Shown here: piece by piece, positions 33,956 to 42,599 of the stretch
How positions within the stretch are numbered: position 1 is the first letter of the stretch
Layout of the letters: every line of letters starts with the position of its first letter
Assembly: GCF_010119225.1 (NCBI RefSeq)
Contig: NZ_WNKF01000010.1
Location: 124,001 to 188,000, forward strand
Direction of reading: 5' to 3'
Length of the DNA: 64,000 bases
Source of the DNA: Cyclobacterium roseum
GTDB lineage: Bacteria > Bacteroidota > Bacteroidia > Cytophagales > Cyclobacteriaceae
The notes under the pieces: generated by a model
The model's input: only the letters and a program-made list of their open reading frames with translations
Database searches by the model: none
Told to the model about the DNA's origin: nothing
Made by a program: the position numbers and the translations under genes

Positions 33956-34870
33956 TCAAGAGTGAATTGCCTGTAAAATAAGTTCTTCATACCAGGTGCT
34001 CAACTGCCGGGTTACAGGTCCTGCTTCTGCACCTCCAATAGATTTGCCATCAATGTTTACCACCGGAGTAAGCCCTCCAAAGGTACCGGTGACAAAGGCT
34101 TCATCTGCCCCATAAACATCAAATAGGGAGAAGTTTTTTTGATAGCAAACTACCTCTTTGGCCTCACATAGGGCTATTACTTTTGAGCGGGTTATCCCGT
34201 TCATACAGTACTGTCCGGTAGAAGTCCACACCTCCCCATCTTTTACCATAAAGAAGTTGGTAGCATTGCAAGTGGATACGAAGCCATTCACATCCAGCAT
34301 CAAGGCCTCATCTGCGCCCGCCTCGATGGCCTGCATGAGGGCCTGCACTTCATGAAGTTTGCTGTGGCAGTTTAGCCGTGGGTCCAGGTAATCGGGGCTT
34401 CCTCTTCGGAAGGTACTGGTGAAAAGCCGAATTCCCTGATTTTTACTTTCCGCTGCCGCTTGTTTATGCTCGGCGATGATCACCAGATTGGGACCGGAAA
34501 TCGTAAGCCTGGGATCCTGTGAAGGTGTTTTCTTAATCCCCCGGGTGACCATTACCCGAACGTGAATGTGATCATGCATGTCATTCACCTCAAGGGTCTT
34601 TCGAATATCGTCTATCAACGTTTCCCTTGAAAACGGAAGGTCAATACCAGTCACTTTTGCCGATTGCCACAGCCGGTCCAGGTGCTGTTCTATAAACACT
34701 AATTTTCCCTCATGAACCCGGAAAGCTTCCCATACCCCATCGCCAACCAAATACCCACTGTCAAATACAGAAATTTTAGCCTGATCCCGGGCATGGAAGG
34801 TGCCATTAATAAAAATCTGTATGTCCTTGTTTCTGGGATCTTCCTTTGCCTGATGTGTACCCTTAACCAT
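33956..34870 (-). CDS. Class IV (branched-chain/D-amino-acid type) aminotransferase
   Basis: The 304-residue PLP enzyme has the fold-type IV pattern: INGTFHARDQAKISVFDSGYLVGDGVWE, then FIEQHLDRLWQSA, the PLP Lys as Lys171 in RLNCHSKLHEVQA, and ATNFFMV further on. In most relatives a Glu follows the strand GFVS; here the sequence reads STCNATNFF, as in plant branched-chain aminotransferase-like proteins. The class acts on branched-chain or D-amino acids or aminodeoxychorismate; which applies here is not clear. It is translationally close to the sulfotransferase-like gene. Confidence 0.85.
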   Translation of the reverse strand: MVKGTHQAKEDPRNKDIQIFINGTFHARDQAKISVFDSGYLVGDGVWEAFRVHEGKLVFIEQHLDRLWQSAKVTGIDLPFSRETLIDDIRKTLEVNDMHDHIHVRVMVTRGIKKTPSQDPRLTISGPNLVIIAEHKQAAAESKNQGIRLFTSTFRRGSPDYLDPRLNCHSKLHEVQALMQAIEAGADEALMLDVNGFVSTCNATNFFMVKDGEVWTSTGQYCMNGITRSKVIALCEAKEVVCYQKNFSLFDVYGADEAFVTGTFGGLTPVVNIDGKSIGGAEAGPVTRQLSTWYEELILQAIHS

Positions 34871-34933
34871 TTTTTCTATTCAATTTTACCTAATTCTAAA
34901 TCCAGCCTGGCTTGCTGGATCAACTAAAAAAAA

Positions 34934-35908
34934 TCAATCTTTCGCCATTACTTCCAAGCTGTTCAGTTCCGGATTGCCTCCCCGGTTTCCACAACCTGCC
35001 GCCAAATACAAATCTCCCCCAATATCCACGACAGGAAACCCGTGCCTTCCTCTTTCAAGTCGATTCAATAGCATCCATCCTTCGGTGGGATGAAAATATT
35101 CGACTTCATCGTGGGCTTTTACCTGAGCATCGCTTTCTCCTCCTAATACCAAAAAACCCTCCTTGTAGGCAATCGTCGAACTGCCGGCACGCTCGGTCGG
35201 AAGCGGATGGTCTTCCAAGGTCGTCCATTTACCACTGTCAAAGTCGTATACATCTACCTCTTCATAGGTAAGTTCAAAGCCATGCCCCTCTTTGGCAAAG
35301 GATCTCCTGCCACCCACAGCATATAACAAGTCATCCACTACTACTGCTTGAAAATGGTCCCTAAGCCTGGGCATGGAGGGCAATGTTTTCCACTCACCCG
35401 TCTTTGGGTCGTATTCGTCTAAGTAGTCCCTGTTTTCAGCCCAATGGCCATCTTGCGCGCCACCCAGCAGGTAAAACTTGTCCCGGTACACTACCACTCC
35501 GGCTGCTCCCCTCCTACGGGATTCCGGGATTTCATGACTTTTGGTCCAGCTATCGTCCCGGGGATCGTAAATGTACACGTGACTTACCGGCGTTTCATGG
35601 GGGTAACCTCCGGTGAAAGCCCCTATAACATATATTTTCCCTTGATAAGGTACTGCCTGAAAGTGGTGCATTTCAAAGGGAGCGTAACCTTTAGTTTCCC
35701 ATTTGTCGGTAGACGGGTTGTATTCTTCCACTGGTTTTTCCCCTCTTCCACCCATCAGGTACAGTTTGCCTCCCACCGCCGCACCAGCACATTCGTGTCT
35801 GGCGGTACAAGTTGTTTCAGGTTCCAGCGTCTCCCAGTCCTGGGCATTTGCCGGCAGCAGGAGGCCCAGCAATAGGCCCTGCAATGCAATCATTTGTATC
35901 CACTTCAT
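34934..35908 (-). CDS. Secreted kelch-repeat protein
   Basis: The 324-residue protein has a Sec signal peptide ending in ANAQ (about residue 22) and six kelch repeats, each with a paired Gly-Gly and a YDP or YNP-W element (for example KLYLMGGRG, KFYLLGGAQDG, LLYAVGGRRSF). This makes a beta-propeller in the periplasm or outside the cell. The fold resembles galactose oxidase or N-acetylneuraminate epimerase, but no catalytic set is recognised. It lies alone, 63 nt downstream of the aminotransferase gene's promoter side on the same strand. Confidence 0.85.
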   Translation of the reverse strand: MKWIQMIALQGLLLGLLLPANAQDWETLEPETTCTARHECAGAAVGGKLYLMGGRGEKPVEEYNPSTDKWETKGYAPFEMHHFQAVPYQGKIYVIGAFTGGYPHETPVSHVYIYDPRDDSWTKSHEIPESRRRGAAGVVVYRDKFYLLGGAQDGHWAENRDYLDEYDPKTGEWKTLPSMPRLRDHFQAVVVDDLLYAVGGRRSFAKEGHGFELTYEEVDVYDFDSGKWTTLEDHPLPTERAGSSTIAYKEGFLVLGGESDAQVKAHDEVEYFHPTEGWMLLNRLERGRHGFPVVDIGGDLYLAAGCGNRGGNPELNSLEVMAKD

Positions 35909-36103
35909 AGTTGGTTGGGTTCTTTTGTTGTACTTGTTAGATGTGAAAGTACAAAATTACAGGGTTTGTAAGGGATAAATGTAGAAGCTTTTTTCAGCTC
36001 CCTTAGAGACAGGTCTTTTTTTCGAATTGCCCTTCCTATTTTTTTACGTAATTACCCGGAGAATACTTCCCTGTTTTGAAAAGCCTTGAGGGACTTTTTA
36101 AAT

Positions 36104-37399
36104 TTAATTCTCAAGCAAATACCGCTTGAAATCCTCGTAGTCATTGGCCATCTTATCCGCTTGCTTCTCCTGCTTCATAAAGGCCTGCAGACGTTCCGGC
36201 AGGGGTAGTTGGATTTTCAGGGTTTCTTCCACTACATTCCTGAATTTCCCGGGATGAGCTGTCTCCAAAAACACGCCCTGATATTGCTCAGAAGCAGCTT
36301 CCATAAAATCTTTCAGCCCCAGGTAAGCAATCGCACCATGGGGATCCATGATGTAGTCGGTTTGTGCCCGGACCTTTCGCATCGCTTCCCGGGTCATATC
36401 ATCGGTATAAAAAAATCCTTTTACTCGTTCCTTGAGTAAGGATTCATCGTTTCCAAACAAAGCAAGCAAGCGGTAAAAATTGCTGGGATTCCCGACATCC
36501 ATGCTATTACTGATGGTCTGTAAGGAGGGCTTCGCAGAAAAAGCGGTTCCATTCAGGTAATCCGGCACCACTTTATTAATATTCGTAGCTGCTACAAAAT
36601 AGTCAATAGGCAAGCCCATTCTCTCTGCCAGTATCCCCGCAGCAAGATTGCCAAAATTACCACTCGGCACCGCAAAAACCGTTTTTTGATTATTCTGAGG
36701 TAGTCGGGACCAGGCATAGAAGTAGTACAGGCACTGTGGAATCCACCGGGCGATATTAATTGAGTTGGCAGATGTCAGTAACACCTTACTGTTCAATTCC
36801 GGATCCAGAAATGCCCGTTTTACCATTTGCTGACAATCGTCAAACACGCCATCTACTTCTATGGCCCGAACGTTTCCTCCCAATGTGGTAAATTGTTTTT
36901 CCTGAAGCTCACTCACTTTACCAGAGGGGTAAAGAATGACTACTTCCACTCCCTCCACCCCATAAAAGCCATTAGCTACGGCACTGCCGGTATCTCCTGA
37001 GGTAGCCACCAGCACTTTTAATTCCCGCTTGTCCTGAAGCATGCTCATGAGTTTAGAGCAAAATCGGGCACCAAAATCTTTAAAGGCAAGGGTGGGGCCA
37101 TGAAACAATTCCAAACTGTAAATTCCTTCTTCCACCTGTACCAAAGGGGCATCAAATACCAGGGTATGGTCTACCAATTCCTTAATCTGGGCAGGGCTCA
37201 GGTCGTCGGAAAAAAGTGCCCCCATGATTTCGTAACCCATTTCCCGGAACGAAAGCGTGGGTAATTGCTCAAAAAAACGTTTGGGCAATTCCGGTACTCT
37301 TTCAGGCATATACAGCCCCTGGTCCGGAGCCAGGCCTTTTATAACGGCATCTTTTAAGGAGACTTTATGATTCGAATTGTTGGTACTGAAATAGTTCAT
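36104..37399 (-). CDS. thrC: Threonine synthase
   Basis: The 431-residue PLP enzyme converts O-phosphohomoserine to threonine. The PLP Lys is Lys107 in ELFHGPTLAFKDFGARF, and the phosphate-binding loop and substrate motifs VATSGDTGSAVANGF and PSGNFGNLAAG are present. The N terminus MNYFSTNN starts a domain typical of the bacterial class with the R-x-x-S-hold. It is the last gene of thrA-thrB-thrC, 27 nt after thrB. Confidence 0.96.
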   Translation of the reverse strand: MNYFSTNNSNHKVSLKDAVIKGLAPDQGLYMPERVPELPKRFFEQLPTLSFREMGYEIMGALFSDDLSPAQIKELVDHTLVFDAPLVQVEEGIYSLELFHGPTLAFKDFGARFCSKLMSMLQDKRELKVLVATSGDTGSAVANGFYGVEGVEVVILYPSGKVSELQEKQFTTLGGNVRAIEVDGVFDDCQQMVKRAFLDPELNSKVLLTSANSINIARWIPQCLYYFYAWSRLPQNNQKTVFAVPSGNFGNLAAGILAERMGLPIDYFVAATNINKVVPDYLNGTAFSAKPSLQTISNSMDVGNPSNFYRLLALFGNDESLLKERVKGFFYTDDMTREAMRKVRAQTDYIMDPHGAIAYLGLKDFMEAASEQYQGVFLETAHPGKFRNVVEETLKIQLPLPERLQAFMKQEKQADKMANDYEDFKRYLLEN

Positions 37400-37426
37400 G
37401 GTAACGCTACCTGGGTGTCATGTGGA

Positions 37427-38371
37427 TCAAATTTCCTCGTCAATGATGTAAGCCCCCCTGGTGTTAATGGCTGAAACATACAGGTCTATGGGCAGTTGCA
37501 TGGCATCAAAAATTTTCTGTGCCATTCGGCTCACTTCCCAGGCGATTTCCTCGGAAGGAGATAAAATAAAGATGGTGGGGCCGGACCCTGAAATACCACA
37601 ACCCAAGGCTCCTGCGGGCTTGATTCCTTCCTTAACCTCTTCGTAGCCCGGAATCAATACAGATCGGGAAGGTTCCGCGATGACATCGTTCAGGGAGCGG
37701 CTGATAAGTGCCATGTCTTCCTGAAAAAGACCCGCTACCAACCCCGCTATGTTTCCGGACTGCGTTGTCGCATCCTGAAGGGAGACATTTCTTCTTAACA
37801 CACTTCTGGAATCGGAGGTATTCAGCACCAGGTGAGGGTGGACCAGCGTGCAATACAAGCCTCTGGGCACGTGCAGGGGAATCACGTCCAGGGGATGGTA
37901 TTCCCGGATCAGCACAAACCCTCCCAGCAAAGCTGGTGACACATTATCCGCATGCCCTGCTCCACAGGCAATCCGCTCCGATTCGATAGCAAAAGGCAAC
38001 AAATCCTTTTTCTCAAAGGGATTTCCCAATAAGGTATTGGTCGCCACCAAAGCAGCGACTGCACTGGCGGCACTGGAGCCCATTCCACTTCCGAGTGGCA
38101 AGCCTTTGAAAAGTTCGATTTCCACCCCGCCCTTGAAATCAAGTGCATCTAACATGGCGCGAATGGCTACCGAGCAAGTGTTTTTATCGGCTTCATAGGG
38201 AAGCTTCCCCTTGTCACCCTCAATCCTGATCACCCGAATACCAGGGGTATCCGAAAGGTACACGCTGACTTTATCCCCAAGGTCTTCGATGGCAAACCCC
38301 AATATATCGAACCCGCAAGAAACATTTGCCACGGTGGCCGGTGCGAATGCGGTGACTTTTTGCCTTTCCAT
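37427..38371 (-). CDS. thrB: Homoserine kinase
   Basis: The 314-residue GHMP kinase phosphorylates homoserine for threonine synthesis. The ATP-binding motif GLPLGSGMGSSAASAVAA is at about 90-107, the N-terminal APATVANVSCGFDILGFA motif is complete and the C-terminal GCGISGSGPTIF glycine-rich motif is present. It starts one nucleotide after the thrA stop and is followed by thrC. Confidence 0.96.
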   Translation of the reverse strand: MERQKVTAFAPATVANVSCGFDILGFAIEDLGDKVSVYLSDTPGIRVIRIEGDKGKLPYEADKNTCSVAIRAMLDALDFKGGVEIELFKGLPLGSGMGSSAASAVAALVATNTLLGNPFEKKDLLPFAIESERIACGAGHADNVSPALLGGFVLIREYHPLDVIPLHVPRGLYCTLVHPHLVLNTSDSRSVLRRNVSLQDATTQSGNIAGLVAGLFQEDMALISRSLNDVIAEPSRSVLIPGYEEVKEGIKPAGALGCGISGSGPTIFILSPSEEIAWEVSRMAQKIFDAMQLPIDLYVSAINTRGAYIIDEEI

Positions 38372-38372
38372 T

Positions 38373-40820
38373 TTATCTCGAATAATTTCCTAACCTGATG
38401 ATGTCTGCAAATACGCCGGCTGCCGTTACATCTGCCCCGGCTCCCGGTCCCCTGATGATCATGGGAAACTCATGGTACCTCTCCGTGGTGAAGAGGATCA
38501 TGTTATCACTTCCTACCAGGGAATAAAATGGGTGGTTGCTAGCTACCGACTTTAATCCGACGGTTGCTTTTCCATTTTCAAGGACAGCCATGAAGCGGAG
38601 TTTTTCATTCTTTTGGTCTGCCTCGTCTAATAGCTGCTTGAAATGCCCATCGTGCTCCTCTAACTTTTGCAGAAAAGCCTCCACCGACTCGATATTGGCA
38701 CAATCTTCCGGAACCATACTTTGAACCGACACATCGTCAAAATGCATCTCCTGCTCTGCTTCTCTACCCAAAATAAGAATCTTTCGGGCCACGTCCATCC
38801 CACTCAAATCATCTCTGGGATCCGGTTCGGTATACCCTTTTTCTTTGGCCTGTGCCACTACCTTACTAAAAGGAGTACCTTTACTAAGCTCGCTAAAGAT
38901 GTAATTCATAGAACCACTTAGCACTCCTTCAATTCGGATCACCCTGTCTCCACTCAAGATCAGGTCATGCAGGGTATTGATGACCGGAAGTCCTGCCGCC
39001 ACGTTGGTCTCGTAAAAGAACTTAATATTACGCTGATCGGAAAGCCTTTTCAGGGATTTATATTTTTCCAGCGTGCCGGAGTTGGCCTTTTTGTTTGGGG
39101 TCACAATGGCCACTTTTGATTCCAGCACCCGCTGATAGGTATCTGCTACTTCCTGGCTGGCAGTACAATCCACCAAAACAGAATTGGAAAAATTCATACT
39201 GTTCATGGTATTCAGGAATACCTGAAGATTCATGGGCAGATCTTTTTCCGAAGGTACGGGCAAGGTGGAAAGGTCAAAACCATCTTCATCGAAAGCCATA
39301 AAACGGGAATTGGCCAAGCCGTGGATTTTGATATCCAACATGTTATCTTCCTGCAATTTGGCCAGTTGGCTATGGATCATTTTTATGAGTGTTTTCCCTA
39401 TCAGCCCCACTCCGATCAGAAACACGTGCAATACCTTATTATCGGACAAGAAGAACGCCTCGTGAAGGGCGTTCAGTCCTTTCTGAAGATCAGACTGTCT
39501 GATGACAGCCGAAATATTCAATTCAGAGCTGCCCTGGGCAATCGCCGAAACGTTGATATTATTTCTTCCAAGTGCCTGAAATAACCTGCCGCTGGCTCCC
39601 GGATGATGCTTCATGTTTTCTCCTACCACGGCTATAACAGCCATATTAGGCATGATTTGAACTTTATCCATCTCGCCGGCCAGGATTTCGTATTGAAATT
39701 CCTTTTCGAGCACTTCTCTGGCCATGTCTGCATCATCGCTTTTTATGGCAATGCAAATACTGTGTTCCGAGGAGGCCTGACTGATCAGTACCACGTTTAC
39801 ATGTGCCTGGGCCAGGGTTCCAAAGACCCTGCTACTCACTCCTACGACTTCCACCAGCCCGGAGCCCTGTACATTTAATAAAGAGATGTGGCTTAAGGAA
39901 GAGATCCCTTTTATCAATTTGGTGTTTTCGGAAGATTCGCAAATAAGCGTTCCTTCTTCTTCCGGGTGAAAGGTGTTTTTAATATAAATGGGCACCTTTC
40001 GCTTCATGGCTGGCTGCATGGTAGCCGGAAAGACCACCTTGGCTCCAAAATGAGAAAGCTCCATCGCCTCGCTGTAGCTGAGCTGAGGTATGGTGATGGC
40101 GGAATACACCAATTTCGGGTCTGCGGTCATGACTCCAGTCACATCCGTCCAAATTTCCAGGCTATCCGCCTTTAACGCCGCCGCAAAGATCGCGGCGGTA
40201 TAGTCCGATCCACTTCTTCCCAGGGTGGTGGTTTCGCCCTTATGGGTGGAAGCCACGAACCCGGTAATAACCAGCAACCCCTTGTGTTTGGAGTAAAAAT
40301 CGTATATCAATTGGTTGGTGGTCGGAAAAATCACCTTGGCATTTCCAAACCGATCGTTGGTGCGGATCAGGTCTCTGGCATCCACAAAATGGGTGTCCAA
40401 ATCAATTTCCTTTAGTGCCTCTGCCAGAATAAAGGCCGAAATTCGCTCCCCAAAGCTTACGACATAGTCTGAGGTACGAGGCGAAAACTCTTTGATCAGA
40501 AAAATCCCATGATACAAATCTTCCAGTTCGTTGAACCGTATTTTTACATAGGTCAACACGCTGGACTGCTTCTGTACAGGAATCAACTGCTTGACCAGTT
40601 GCAGGTGTCTTTTTTCCATTCCCCGAAGCAGTGGCTGGTAATCGGGATCGTTTTGTCTGGCCAGATGTGCGCACATCAGCAGGTTTTCCGTTACCCCTCC
40701 AAAGGCAGAAAAAACAACGGCCAACTCTTCCTTTTGGGATGCATTTTTTATGATGGATAGCACGTTCTGTATGCTATCCAAATCAGCGATTGACGAACCT
40801 CCGAATTTTACTATTTTCAT
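38373..40820 (-). CDS. thrA: Bifunctional aspartate kinase / homoserine dehydrogenase
   Basis: The 815-residue enzyme catalyses the first and third steps from aspartate to homoserine. The aspartate kinase domain begins MKIVKFGGSSIAD and carries GRSGSDYTAA; two ACT domains lie at about 310-460; the homoserine dehydrogenase starts near 468 with the nucleotide-binding VFLIGVGLIGKTL and contains GVLSGSMNYIFS and the substrate motif GYTEPDPRDDLSG. This is the ThrA type, whose ACT domains usually mediate threonine feedback inhibition. It is the first gene of the operon and lies behind a leader ORF with Thr-rich tail. Confidence 0.97.
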   Translation of the reverse strand: MKIVKFGGSSIADLDSIQNVLSIIKNASQKEELAVVFSAFGGVTENLLMCAHLARQNDPDYQPLLRGMEKRHLQLVKQLIPVQKQSSVLTYVKIRFNELEDLYHGIFLIKEFSPRTSDYVVSFGERISAFILAEALKEIDLDTHFVDARDLIRTNDRFGNAKVIFPTTNQLIYDFYSKHKGLLVITGFVASTHKGETTTLGRSGSDYTAAIFAAALKADSLEIWTDVTGVMTADPKLVYSAITIPQLSYSEAMELSHFGAKVVFPATMQPAMKRKVPIYIKNTFHPEEEGTLICESSENTKLIKGISSLSHISLLNVQGSGLVEVVGVSSRVFGTLAQAHVNVVLISQASSEHSICIAIKSDDADMAREVLEKEFQYEILAGEMDKVQIMPNMAVIAVVGENMKHHPGASGRLFQALGRNNINVSAIAQGSSELNISAVIRQSDLQKGLNALHEAFFLSDNKVLHVFLIGVGLIGKTLIKMIHSQLAKLQEDNMLDIKIHGLANSRFMAFDEDGFDLSTLPVPSEKDLPMNLQVFLNTMNSMNFSNSVLVDCTASQEVADTYQRVLESKVAIVTPNKKANSGTLEKYKSLKRLSDQRNIKFFYETNVAAGLPVINTLHDLILSGDRVIRIEGVLSGSMNYIFSELSKGTPFSKVVAQAKEKGYTEPDPRDDLSGMDVARKILILGREAEQEMHFDDVSVQSMVPEDCANIESVEAFLQKLEEHDGHFKQLLDEADQKNEKLRFMAVLENGKATVGLKSVASNHPFYSLVGSDNMILFTTERYHEFPMIIRGPGAGADVTAAGVFADIIRLGNYSR

Positions 40821-40837
40821 TGCTACTTATTTCGGTT

Positions 40838-40871
40838 AAAATGTAAAAGAAAAGGTGGTGGAAGACCTTTT
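40838..40871 (-). terminator. Hairpin and T-rich tract ahead of thrA, candidate attenuator
   Basis: On the minus strand a 7-bp stem AAAAGGT/ACCTTTT with an 8-nt loop is followed by CTTTTACATTTT, ending about 18 nt before the thrA start. The T tract is interrupted, so termination would be weak. An alternative antiterminator pairing was not worked out. Confidence 0.4.
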
Positions 40872-40897
40872 TGGGATTAGGGCACTATGGATCTGCA

Positions 40898-40914
40898 CAC
40901 GGGATTACCCCGTG
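40898..40914 (-). promoter_or_regulatory. Hairpin spanning the leader-peptide stop codon
   Basis: CACGGGGTAATCCCGTG is a 6-bp perfect hairpin whose loop holds the TAA stop of the leader ORF. A ribosome at the stop would prevent it from forming, and one stalled at the upstream Thr codons would not. Confidence 0.45.
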
Positions 40915-41015
40915 ATGGAAGTGGTGGTGGTACGGCTCAAAAAAATGCTGCAGCCAGCAAGCGGAACGGGTCCGGTTGCCAAGGGATTGAAAATACTTCT
41001 TACTGCGAAAACCAT
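40905..41015 (-). CDS. thrL: Putative threonine operon leader peptide
   Basis: A 36-codon frame begins with ATG at 41015 and ends with TAA at 40905. Its last nine residues are RTTTTSITG: four consecutive Thr codons (ACC ACC ACC ACT), then Ser, Ile and another Thr. A Thr-rich end 85 nt before the thrA start is what ribosome-mediated attenuation of a threonine operon needs. The upstream half has no unusual composition and there is no Shine-Dalgarno sequence, so the true start could be internal. The gene symbol is given by analogy only. Confidence 0.55.
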   Translation of the reverse strand: MVFAVRSIFNPLATGPVPLAGCSIFLSRTTTTSITG

Positions 41016-41136
41016 GCGTTTTTGTTTGAAGGCACAATTCTAAGGACAAATTTTATATAACACAAGTTTTTTAGACTAGAAATGCCCATAGGCATATAGA
41101 TAAAAAACCGTTTGCAAATCAGGCGTTCATGCTGCG

Positions 41137-41829
41137 TCACCAATTTTCGATCGCACCACCAATACTCTCTTTGATGTCCAGCACGTTTGGATCTCCTTTA
41201 TATTTGATCCGGCCCCGGGTAGCGGCTGATCCTTTGAGGGATTCCAACACTTCAAAAGAGCCCGATGCGTTGGTATTGGTGCGCACCTCCGCATTAGTGA
41301 CCACGAGGCCTTCCCCATCTATTTCAGCATTGGTAAAGGCATTATAATCCAGATTGTTGGCATTGCCTTTGACATACATTTTGGAATTTGTCTCTGCCCA
41401 CAGATACAGGTCGTCTGCATTTACTTCAGCTTCCAGATAGCCGTTACTGGCGACCTGCAGCCGGATGGATTTCTGATCTAACACCCCTTTTATAATTGCT
41501 TTGGCACCGGCATCCACTTCCACATCATCCAGTAGCTTATAGCTGATCACCACTTTTACAGCGCTGGATTTAGGATTACTACCGGAAATGCTGACTGCCA
41601 ACTTCCTTTTCTTTATTTCCGTCAGCACCTTTTCCGGTGCTATCCCGGATGCGGTGATGGTAACCTCATATTTATCTCCCGGCACCAGCTCCGCCTCAAT
41701 GGAGTTACTCAGCACTAACTGATCAAATGCATTCAGGGTTCTGGTTTCCGATACCGTTTGGGCTTCCGCCATGAATCCGATCAGAATCAATGAAACAACT
41801 GCTAGAAATCCTTGCATACTCATATCCAT
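41137..41829 (-). CDS. DUF2807 (GIN domain) secreted protein
   Basis: The 230-residue protein has a signal peptide (cleavage likely after AEAQ, about residue 24) and a DUF2807 putative auto-transporter adhesin head domain. The right-handed parallel beta structure shows in the repeats VASNGYLEAEVNADDLYLWAETNSKMYVKGNANNLDYNAFTNAEI (each short repeat ends with a small residue). Such proteins are abundant in Bacteroidota and their function is unknown. It precedes the thr leader on the same strand and lies 7 nt after the SDR gene. Confidence 0.85.
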   Translation of the reverse strand: MDMSMQGFLAVVSLILIGFMAEAQTVSETRTLNAFDQLVLSNSIEAELVPGDKYEVTITASGIAPEKVLTEIKKRKLAVSISGSNPKSSAVKVVISYKLLDDVEVDAGAKAIIKGVLDQKSIRLQVASNGYLEAEVNADDLYLWAETNSKMYVKGNANNLDYNAFTNAEIDGEGLVVTNAEVRTNTNASGSFEVLESLKGSAATRGRIKYKGDPNVLDIKESIGGAIENW

Positions 41830-41836
41830 TTATTCA

Positions 41837-42517
41837 TTAATACACGCCACCATATAATTTAAACGTCATGTTTCTCAGGGAAGCATTAGTAGCTGCGTAG
41901 TGCATGGCTTCTGCTATTTCTGAAGGTTTAACCCATTGACCAAAATCCGCTTTGGGCATGGACTCCCTGTTTTGCGGGGTATCGATGATACTGGGCACAA
42001 ACACATGCGACCTCACCTTTAGGTCGGCTGTTTCATTGGCCGTAAACTCCGCCAGATCGATCACCAGTCCTTTACTTAGTGCATAGGCCAAAACGTCTTT
42101 CCCTTCTTCGGGCTGCAAGGCAGGTTTAGCCCCGACAAAAAGAAAGGTGCCATTATTCGCTTTTTTCATTATGGGTAGAAAATATTTCACCATATTGAAT
42201 GCACTGAAAAAATTAAGACGGATCATCTTATCCAAATCCTTCGTGCTGGTGGATTCGATTCCCCCCATGCCAAAACCGCCCACCAGCAAGGCTACGCATT
42301 CCAGGTCTCCATACTGCATCTGATATTCTTTGCTAAAGGCTTCCACCGAACGCTCATCGGAGACATCCACCTGGTAGGTGTCGTCGGCATCCTCCACCTC
42401 ATGCCCACTGTCCGGTTCAATGACAGCGATGACTTTAAACCCTTCTCGTTTGAACTTATTCACTACTGCCCCGCCTAAATTCCCTGCACTTCCCGTAATG
42501 ATAATATTTCTATTCAT
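41837..42517 (-). CDS. SDR-family oxidoreductase, dihydropteridine reductase-like
   Basis: The 226-residue protein has the Rossmann motif ITGSAGNLGGAVV near the N terminus, the NNAG-equivalent LLVGGFG, and the catalytic pair Tyr-Lys in AYALSKG. The usual catalytic Ser is not obvious; the strand reads FLFVGAKPALQPEEGKDVLAY, as in dihydropteridine reductase-type SDRs. I chose the ATG at 42517; the frame extends 17 codons further but into a plus-strand promoter. It is cotranscribed with the DUF2807 gene. Confidence 0.8.
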   Translation of the reverse strand: MNRNIIITGSAGNLGGAVVNKFKREGFKVIAVIEPDSGHEVEDADDTYQVDVSDERSVEAFSKEYQMQYGDLECVALLVGGFGMGGIESTSTKDLDKMIRLNFFSAFNMVKYFLPIMKKANNGTFLFVGAKPALQPEEGKDVLAYALSKGLVIDLAEFTANETADLKVRSHVFVPSIIDTPQNRESMPKADFGQWVKPSEIAEAMHYAATNASLRNMTFKLYGGVY

Positions 42518-42529
42518 GCTATTATTTAG

Positions 42530-42553
42530 TTTGGTTACAATCCGGTACTTTTG
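42530..42553 (+). promoter_or_regulatory. Probable promoter of the mscS gene
   Basis: TACTTTTG (42546-42553) matches the TAnnTTTG element about 46 nt before the mscS ATG. A TTTG lies at 42530-42533, but with 12 bp between them the spacing is too short for a good -33 element. Confidence 0.45.
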
Positions 42554-42599
42554 CATGGCAAAAGCCAAAACATAAAATTAAGATTTATTTTTAAGAAAC

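Noticed and set aside
40855-41043. Plus-strand ORF over the thr leader region
   Set aside because: It is the antisense of the leader and attenuator hairpins, and the leader reading on the minus strand fits better.
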